Below the pieces are notes generated by a model, which saw nothing but the letters and a program-made list of their open reading frames with translations, was not told the origin of the DNA and ran no database searches. The translations under genes were made by a program, and so were the position numbers. 64,000 nucleotides of DNA from Campylorhamphus procurvoides (taxonomy: Eukaryota; Chordata; Aves; Passeriformes; Dendrocolaptidae): the NCBI GenBank assembly GCA_013396655.1, contig WBMV01007387.1, positions 186,001 to 250,000 on the forward strand, in the 5' to 3' direction. Positions 1-64,000 of the stretch are shown piece by piece (the stretch's first letter is position 1; the number at the start of each line of letters is the position of its first letter).

Positions 1-496
1 GGTGTACTTCCACAGCTCCATTATTGTTTCTTGTTTGAGTTTTGCTTACCTATTTAAAAAGAATCTCATGCTTCTGGATATCCCACATGATGCTCGTTAA
101 AAAGTACTTGATTCTTCTGAAAGCATGGAGCATCTTCCGTGCTGCAGGCTGGCAGTTTTGAGATAGAAGCACTGCAAGTCACTACCTTTTTCTTTTCCTT
201 TTTCAACATGTAAGTTGCAGGATTCAATTTGACACAATGGGCAGGTTTCAGCAAGGATGCAAAAAGTATACAACTGGGAATTTTCACTCCAAGTTTTTGC
301 CTACACAGATCATCTACAAGCCATAAAATATACAGAGATTAACCCTACACTGCATCAGATGATGCGTTTTTAGTGGAGTGGGATTCTGTTGTTATTGTGA
401 AAAGAACACCACCTTTATTCAAGAAAGAATACAAACTTGTGCTGGTGCACGGAGGGAAGGGCAGGGTCATCAAGGGAACAGAAGACACTTTCCAGG

Positions 497-562
497 TTGC
501 TGAACAACTGGATGAGAAGCTGACATACCCTTTTAGGTGACCAACTGATAATGAATTTCTTT
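497..562 (+). repeat. Diverged dispersed repeat, copy A
   Basis: This 66-nt segment matches 2227-2292 in the same orientation at about 55 of 66 positions with no gap. Shared cores are GAACAACTGGATG, GAAGCTG, CCTTTTAG and ACTGATAATGA. The family is not one I recognise. It may be a local segmental duplication or two old copies of an interspersed element. Confidence 0.7.
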
Positions 563-2226
563 TGATGGTTTAGCAAAGCAGAAGCAGAGTGGAAGCATGA
601 CAGTTCATATCAACTTACCATTCAGATAATTTGAGGTCTTTCAGAAAAGCATATTTCTAGGCTTGTCTTCCACTCTGCAGTTGACTATGCCAGTAGGTTG
701 TGACCACACAAACTTCTTTTACCACAAAAAGCTCCTCAGGATGGTACTAGACTCTGAATATCTGTACAAAACCCTTAACAAATATTTTCTGGGAAAATGC
801 CAAGAAAAGCATTTTCAAAAGAAAACTATTGGCACAGGAACAAAAAGGTATAAACTGTTATCTATTGATTTAGCTAGATCTATTTAAAGGCAGCTTTAGG
901 CTGAAGTTCTACATAAGTTTTCCCATAGACTATCAGGGACAAGAGTCTACATTAATTTTAGGAATGACTGTAAATTGCTTGAGAAAGGAGTCATGTAAAA
1001 TGGTTCCCTGCAATACCAGGGATCTGAGTTCAGTGACTCAGGGGATCCTTCTGGATCTGCCGTATCCCTGCACAGGCTGTAGGATTGCTGGCAACAGCCA
1101 AACACACAGTGACACTTCATTATTTTAGCAGTGGCTGCAGTCTGTGAATGGTTCCATATTTTCTTGCCTGAGCCAGCAGCCTCCCCATCTCAGTATGAAC
1201 CCACGTTTCTGTCCACCCTCCTTCCCAGCTCTATTCCTCTGTTTCTGCTATCTTCATCTACTGGGCAAATCCCATGGAAGAAACAGAGAAGGATCTTGTT
1301 TCTGTACTGGCTTCTCTTTCCCACTTACTCATCTTTATTACCACAACAGGAAATGTTAACTTTATTTTACATATATTAACACCCCTGAGGAAGCTATATG
1401 TATAGGTGAAGGACAGGATATGGAGTAAGCTGACATGACTTCTGGAATCAACTCTGTGTATGTGCTTGGGGAACATGATGCTGACAGATGCAGGAACTGG
1501 AAGAGGAACATCAAAAGCCTGCCCATGTAACCACGTGCACCGATTCCTTCAAAAGGCTTTAATTGACACAAGCACCACACAAAAGTGGCTAGTGCAGGCA
1601 CATATGCAGGTATCTGGGAGAAAACGAGCAGAAGAGCAGAGGCATGCAAATGATGGATTGCACATGCACCAGGCAGGGGGAACCTTCTTTTTATTGGGAA
1701 GAAAAGTAACCTGAATTGTGTCTGGTTTACTGTAACTGTAGACATGTCTGAAGCCAAGTTTTTTTGAAGATGAGCACAGGTCAGCCTTAAATGATCTTCT
1801 CTTGTTAATGCTTATGAAATGAATTTTACTCAGCCCGAGTTCTCAGGTTTATGAAGCAGTGAAGTGCCAGTGTTGCCAAAAGGGATCAGTGGAAATAACT
1901 TATTCACATTGGCCACTGGTCAGTCTGCATGGAAGAAGAGAATTTACTCTTCTGGGTAGTACCAGTGTCCATAGGAGTCAAGAAGAAGCCCTGCTCCCAG
2001 GGCTGCTGCCCAGAAAGCTCGGTCTGGGAGACACTTGCTGACTTGAGTAGGAAAAAAGGGCAAGCAGGCATCGATTTCCGAGCTTACACCAGATTTAGCT
2101 GGCTTTTGTTGTGCGTGGCTGGTACTAGTTACCAGAGGATTTGTACTGTGTGTTGGAAGAAGAGCCAGCCCTAAAGCTGTTATAGACAACAGACACAGGA
2201 AAGATCCATTCCAGACTGCATCTCAG

Positions 2227-2292
2227 CTGCCGAACAACTGGATGTGAAGCTGTCATATCCTTTTAGATGATTGACTGATAATGAGCTTCTTT
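2227..2292 (+). repeat. Diverged dispersed repeat, copy B
   Basis: Partner of 497-562, 1,730 bp further along and in direct orientation, about 83% identical. Differences are mostly transitions (T/C and A/G), as expected for old copies decaying neutrally. Confidence 0.7.
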
Positions 2293-3621
2293 AGATCTGC
2301 CTGGAACATGGAGAATTACCTTCAGTGCTTCCCTCTGATTGGCAAGGGGAGGCCTGAATGCAGAATTTAAGTTCCTGATTCACTAGTAGTTCAAAGGAAA
2401 GCTGTTTTCCTTATTAGAACATAATTTTACCAAGAAAATAGAATTTTGCTATTTAGAACACCAATTTCTTTCTTAGTTTTTGTTTTATTTTTCTGTTTAT
2501 AATGCTTTATTGTTGAGTAGACAATAACTACCATGTACCGTCTGGAATGGTAAAGCATATGCATAGGTCAAGTAGCTCCCCAAAACTCATGCTAGTGAAA
2601 GACAAAGGCTCTGCTGCAGTTAGCAGCAGGGAATTGCTTTTGATTTGGAACTAACATTCTGCTTATATAGTGACTGGGAGGAGGGGACGAGGACATGCAC
2701 AACAAAGTTATTGCAGAAAAATAACGTGGCCCGTGGAACCGCCTTGGAGGTACCTGCCTCAAGAAAACACACAAGTAAAGGGGTAACTGCAGTTACGAGA
2801 CACAGACAGCTATTTAGTTTTCTTTTTCTTTTTTCCCCCCCAGCAGTGAGGTGCAAAGAGCAAGGGGCAACTCAGGAGCTTGGAAGGATTTTTCGGAAGA
2901 TGGAACAAAGGCCTAAGTCCATTTGCTGGGTAGACAACAAAAATCTTTGCTGTTGATTTTGAGACAGGAATAGAATAAAGCCATATAAACTGCTTTTTAA
3001 AAATTACAACTTCAAAAATTTTTTGTATTGGCTTTGATCTGGGTTTGGAGAGTTTAACTGAGAATTCTGGTGTTCTGGGATTTATGTTCATATGTATGGA
3101 AGACAGGGTGGGTGTATTTGCCTCCTAGGTTCATAAGGTGAGTTCTTAAATGACTGCTGAGAGGCAAAACTGATTCATGCAGTCTTTGCTGCCTGAAAGC
3201 AGAGAGTCTGTCTGGGCCCACATATCCAGGACAGAGTAAAATTGACAAAGTAGTTATGCTTACTCCTGCATCTCCCCAAAACAAGAACTCCCCCACTGAA
3301 AGAAGTTCCTAAAGAGCTCCCCCAATGACACTGGTGGGTCCATGCTGAGATGGAAAACATTTCATGAGAAGAACGGACTGAAGTCAGAAGTTGCGTTCAA
3401 ACATATTCAAGTTTCTAGCACAATTTAGGTCTAAAACATGGATTCATTTTCTGGGCTTGAGCCTTAGACACAGAAACTGAATCTGCATCCTCACCGTGCC
3501 TTGCACACATTAAGCCTCCCAACGCTGATCCAGATAATAGCAGAGTCACCATCTGGCTGGATTTTACGGTTTGATGAAGTGCTCAGTTTTAAGGCAAGCA
3601 CGTGTCTGGCACCTGGGGACC

Positions 3622-3689
3622 GTGGAGCCCTGATCCCAGTTCTGGCACAGTCTTTCTGTGGCCCTGGGCAAGTCACGTCCTCTTCAGAG
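3622..3689 (+). repeat. MIR-like SINE fragment
   Basis: The stretch follows the core of the MIR consensus as I remember it: a GATCCCAG-TTCTGGCAC block, then CTGTGGCCCTGGGCAAGTCA, then CCTCTTCAGAG. This corresponds to the MIR segment around 'ctctgccact...ctgtgtgaccttgggcaagtcac'. MIR copies are ancient and found across amniotes, including a few in birds. The match is by eye and the ends are uncertain. Confidence 0.4.
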
Positions 3690-6297
3690 GCGGGAATTCA
3701 TCAAGTGCCCCATGGCCCTGCTGAAATGGCAATGGGCTGTAAAACAATCCTCGGCTCCAACGGGAGGAGAGGCCGCTTGGATGGGCCTCTCAGCAGCATT
3801 AAGCCATCTCTGTGCCACAGCTCCAGAGGAGCCTGTGCTGGGACACAGCTGAGGAGGGTCCTGTGGGCCACTGTAGGAGGGCTGCAAGCCAGGTAGGTTG
3901 TTTCAAGGCTTGTGCTCCATCACACTATGGCCATCCTTCTCCTCAGGAGCTTCAAGGCAGAGAAAAGTACAGACACATTTTCAGCCCCTCCACTTTGGTT
4001 TTAGAGCTGTGTGACACCAACTATTCTTGCTGGCAGGCTTTACAGGTGTGGTCTGAGCAGGGCTTGCAAATCCATTTTCAGATACACAGAACTACTCAGT
4101 ACCCATTTGTTATCACTAAACAATGAAATATTGTTCAGTCTTTATAGGCTTTTAATTACGATGTACTTCCATCTTGCTATAAACCACAGATATTTTTCTA
4201 TTTACCATTAGAAAACATGAGAAACAGCGGTGATTTCTCATCATCACGGGTCTATGTTTTTCACTGATTTTCCTCCCTATTTAAGCAACAAGTAAGGAAT
4301 CCAAAAATTAAAGAATTAAAAACTCTCTTTGCTGCACATTGAAGCTTCTTTGTAGGAAAGATAAGGACCTTACAAATAAAACCAATTGTGCTCAGTGGAA
4401 CCATTTTACTTTCCACATCTTAAAATTATTACATCTCAGTATGCCTATATTTCATAATATATCCTCTTTGAATGCCAAAATTGGCCAGTCTGGTTTAATT
4501 TTTCTTTATAATTTGTTTTTCTAGTTTCTATATTTGGATATATTTACCTTAAAAAAAACAAAACGTAAAAAAACTTGTGTTATGTAAACAATTCGAAGTG
4601 AAGCTGTTTTTCTGCACTCGAAACTAAAGTGACCTACCTTGCTCACAGTTCCAGAACTGGCCAAAATCCCTGGGCTTTGCTCTGCCCCACTGCATCCTGT
4701 AGCCCAGCCCTGGCTTCATTCTGTTTCTAACAACCAAACAGTAGGGCTGGAAAGTACAGTATTCAATAGGGTACACAGCATTTAATTATTTATCTCAAAG
4801 TGAATAGCAATTTAAACATACTGTATGGAGTTTGGTATCTTTTCTAACAGCAGCACACACCTCTAGCTTATAATATCAGAAAGTGGACTGTATTCGGCAT
4901 TTCAGCTGGGACTAATGCTCGTGACCTTCACGCTGAATAGCATTTCTAGGAAGACTCTCCTGGACACTGTATACAAGGAATAAGGAAGCTGCAATGGAAT
5001 GAAAACTTTATAGCAGTTTTCTAGCCACAGCTCCCTATGCTAAAACCTTCAGATTTTGTCAAGTGTTGTTCCGAATATGGTATCTAATTTGGGAGTTAGA
5101 CATAATCATGGCAGGGTTGATTTGGGCAAGTCTAGCTACGGCAGTACAGCCGTGAGCTGACATAAGACCCCTTTGTGAAGGCATTCATGGTATAAAAAGA
5201 GGGGGAGGGGAGATTGTCTGGGAAGATAATTCAAAGGGTTGCAAAGATGAGGCTCACTAGAGGAGAGTAGTGTGACAGCCCTGGGGTTCTGAGAACGCAT
5301 TTTACCTCATCAGTCCATGTAACATAGTTTTTCCTGACTGCAGTAAGATTCCTTCCTTGAATTGCCACTTTGACCGTTCATATTCTAGGAATCCGTAGCC
5401 GTTTGTTCTGTTTCTGCTGCTGGTTTTGTAATGCTTACTCCATTGCCAAGAGTTTACTTGCAGGTGTCTTACTATGATGAACATAGGCAGCCTCTTAGAG
5501 AGAGGCAAAAAGTAAAAATCAGAGTTCCAACCCAAATCTGCAATCAAATAAGCCTCCCATGTATACACAGGCTTAGGTCAGGCAGCAATGATGTGTAAAT
5601 GGAACTGATGTAGGTATCCTCTACACCAGTTCATAGTGGGTAAACTTCATTTACTGACCAACATGTCTAGTTTCTATGTTCTACTGGATCCACCATTTTT
5701 AAGGTTGCCCCTTTCTTCCTAAACCTCAGCTATTACAGAGGATTTCCTTCAGCCTCACAAATACATTCATCCCCATGCTTCCATTAGCTTGAGGTAAGCT
5801 AGCTGCAAGGCACCTCCTCAAGTCCACGCACAGACCTGTTCTCTCAGTGGGGTTACTCATGAGCATGCTCCTTTGCTCCTACTCCATCTCTGCTTTATCT
5901 GATTACATTTTCACAGGTGTAATTGGATAAATTGCAGTCTTTTGTGTCCTGTAGCTTCGACCACCCAACCTGGGAGACCACTTATGAGAGGACTCGCAAG
6001 CAAGAATCCTCAGTGAGGTTTCCTTGGTGCAGGCCAGCACACAGCCTTAGAGGCTCACTCCCTCTGCTGGTGCTCCCGAGCTGCAGCTGAGCCATCTCAG
6101 GCACCAAAGCACAGGTTGTTCATGCGCTTGGGGCTTTTGGTTAACCTCTTCCTCCAGTTGGAAACAGTACGTCGCTCTCTTATAACTCTTTGTAAATAAC
6201 CCTAAGCTGTTCAGATCCTGGCAGAGGTCCTTCAAGAGCTTTTCCAATTCAGATGTACTGTGTTGACATCTGTGTTGTCATTAGTTCAATTGCAATC

Positions 6298-6331
6298 AAA
6301 AAAGAAAAAGAAAAAAAAAAGAGAAGAAAAG
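6298..6331 (+). repeat. A-rich purine tract
   Basis: Thirty-four consecutive purines, mostly A with scattered G. Simple low-complexity sequence with no flanking target duplication that I can see. Confidence 0.8.
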
Positions 6332-7302
6332 TAGAATCTATTTCTTCAGACTTGATTTCTAAGCCCAAGCACAAAATTACTAGTTTAAGCATTTTAGTGG
6401 AAGTTTATAAAGCAAGCCTACAAAAGCTGATGCTCACCTGTGCTCCTTAAGCAGCTAAGAGAACAGCAGCAACACGACTAAATGAACAGCGTCAGGATCA
6501 ACAGGATCCTCACGATGAGGAGCCAAAGGACAACTCAGGACTTTCAGGTCATAGGCAGTGTTCTGTATCCTCACTGATCCAGAGTGCTGCTTTTCATTGA
6601 AGCACATGAACATGCACAGACTTCATCTGGACTTCAGTGAGGCTGCTCCTTTGCTTAAAAAGTTAACTGCATGCTTTACTGAGTAAGGGCTCAAGTGAGT
6701 TTAGGGTACTAAGTGACTCTTTTCATCCACTGCTTTGGTTCTAGGCCTCAGATTTCATGAAAAGATTCAGCTGCTCCCTTTCTAAAACCTTTCAGGTCAT
6801 TCAAACCTGTTTCACTATCAGTGAAGGACTTCTTGCTCTTCATAAGTTTGGGCTTTTTTTTGTTCTTAAAAGTTAGCTATGTCCATATTTTAAAAAAGTT
6901 CTAAAGTCCTATGACAACATACATCATTACCTAGTGTTTGCAGCCTGTCTCTTCAGGGCTTTAAACCACTGTATTATCCAATCTACTACACTCAGTAGGA
7001 ACTGAATGGGCATTTGTAAACTGTATTATGTACTTGCTACATATGCAGTGATCTCCTTCCTTGAACTTCATGGAAACTGCATGCATTTTGCTGAAATCAC
7101 ACCATTGCTTGCACACAAATGCACCTGCACATGGAAATTTGACAGAAAACATCTGATCTCAGGTTCTCGAGAAAGTAGTTTAACTCTTCTAAGCTTGACA
7201 CTACTTAAGAAAATATTAATGTTCTAAAAAATGCTTTAACAGTAGGAAAATGGTTTAGACATTATAAGGCTTTACCATCCTCAGACAACTACAAACATAC
7301 TT

Positions 7303-7735
7303 TGCCAGTATTATTTAAAATGTTTATTAGTCTTTCATATTACAGTGGTCTGGAAAACTTTAAACCTCTACGAATAAGATGTATATTTAGGTCAGTTTAA
7401 GCCCTAGTCCAGCAAAGGAACTTTTCAAAAGCAAGCATGGGATTGTTTGAAGTGATCCAAGTGCTTTGCTGGATCATGGCCTTATTCCATAATTCCCACA
7501 TGTCCTGTTCACGACTAATCAAGGCTTTTGGGACTGCTCCTAGTGTATTTTATGACGGATTCTTTCACATCAGTTTAAAAATGGGGAGGATATGTAAGAA
7601 AGATTTCTTACTGTCTTGTACCTCTCTTCTACCCACTCAGGTTTTAGAGGTCTTCCTGTTCACCAAAAAAACCTCCCAGTTATATATGCTGGATTTCGAT
7701 TCTTAAGATACGTTTTCCCATCTTTTTCATCTTGT
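7303..7735 (-). other. POLR3B: POLR3B 3' untranslated region
   Basis: The region runs from the base after the TGA stop to a predicted cleavage site about 20 nt past the AATAAA hexamer at 7328-7323. No nearer AATAAA or ATTAAA occurs on the minus strand between the stop and that point. A GT-rich stretch, as expected of a downstream cleavage element (TATGTTTGTAGTTGTCTG on the minus strand), follows at about 7278-7300. The 3' end is inferred, not observed. Confidence 0.45.
7323..7328 (-). promoter_or_regulatory. Poly(A) signal AATAAA of POLR3B
   Basis: The plus strand reads TTTATT, which is AATAAA on the gene's strand, about 410 nt after the stop codon. It is the first canonical hexamer after the stop and is followed by a GT-rich element, so it is the best candidate for the mRNA end. 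Confidence 0.55.

Positions 7736-64000
<56,265 letters not shown>

Larger units (their letters stand above)
1..7302. other. Intergenic DNA downstream of POLR3B
   Basis: No exon, RNA gene or intact transposon is recognisable here. The longest open frames (131 codons at 1362-1757 minus and 3501-3896 plus) have no recognisable product and no splice-supported context. The stretch holds a diverged repeat pair (497-562 and 2227-2292), a MIR-like fragment near 3622-3689 inside a locally GC-richer patch (about 3490-3890), and a purine run at 6298-6331. In mammals the next gene downstream of POLR3B is RFX4 (from memory); none of its exons is visible here. Confidence 0.6.

Noticed and set aside
1362..1757. 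131-codon minus-strand open frame downstream of POLR3B
   Set aside because: No recognisable domain, and overlapped by other open frames on both strands. Treated as chance.
3501..3896. 131-codon plus-strand open frame in a GC-richer patch
   Set aside because: It overlaps a MIR-like fragment and the reading frame makes no recognisable protein. The lower AT content alone explains the lack of stops.
5191..5198. TATAAAAA followed by a G-rich purine run on the plus strand
   Set aside because: A lone TATA-like word in AT-rich DNA with no initiator or downstream gene is not evidence of a promoter.
5739..5793. 55-nt plus-strand mini-exon candidate (ATTACAG ... TTGAG|GTAAGC) reading DFLQPHKYIHPHASISLR
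   Set aside because: Such short AG...GT intervals with open frames are abundant. It does not join in a sensible way to the candidate exon at 12841.

Overview
The window is nuclear DNA from a vertebrate, most likely a bird. It carries one recognisable gene, the 3' two-thirds to three-quarters of POLR3B, which encodes RPC2, the second-largest subunit of RNA polymerase III. The gene lies on the minus strand. Eighteen coding exons, each bounded by GT and AG, can be read from 62936 down to the TGA stop at 7736-7738. They join in frame through every splice phase and give 2,553 nt: 850 residues plus the stop. The human protein, as I remember it, has 1,133 residues. The first residue here would therefore be 284, and about 283 N-terminal residues (probably ten exons of a 28-exon gene) lie beyond position 64000. 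The numbering is supported independently: residues named in human POLR3B disease alleles (R442, V523, C527, D926) fall on R, V, C and D here.

The bird assignment is inference. The protein is nearly identical to the vertebrate form. Eighteen exons spread over 55 kb is compact. I see no Alu, B1 or L1 sequence, interspersed repeats are sparse, and A-rich CAAA/ACCCC runs are common. I found no clear CR1 copy, so the class of animal is not proven.

Layout: 1 to about 7300 is downstream intergenic DNA, with a diverged 66-bp repeat pair and one MIR-like fragment. About 7303-7735 is the 3' UTR, with a single canonical poly(A) signal. From 7736 to 62936 exons alternate with 17 introns; the largest is 21320-31957. 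From 62937 to 64000 is part of the next intron upstream.

The exons cover, in protein order, the end of the lobe, the C-terminal part of the protrusion, the fork, the two external domains, the hybrid-binding domain with the E-D metal-site pair, and the anchor/clamp with a four-cysteine zinc site. No second gene, RNA gene or intact mobile element is supported.

The most notable non-coding structures are three octamer (ATGCAAAT) motifs within 26 bp at 29030-29055, two of them forming an 18-bp perfect palindrome; a homeodomain-motif-rich block at 59490-59730; three G-quadruplex-type tracts; and several perfect hairpins and short tandem duplications. I found no evidence of a previously undescribed biological system.
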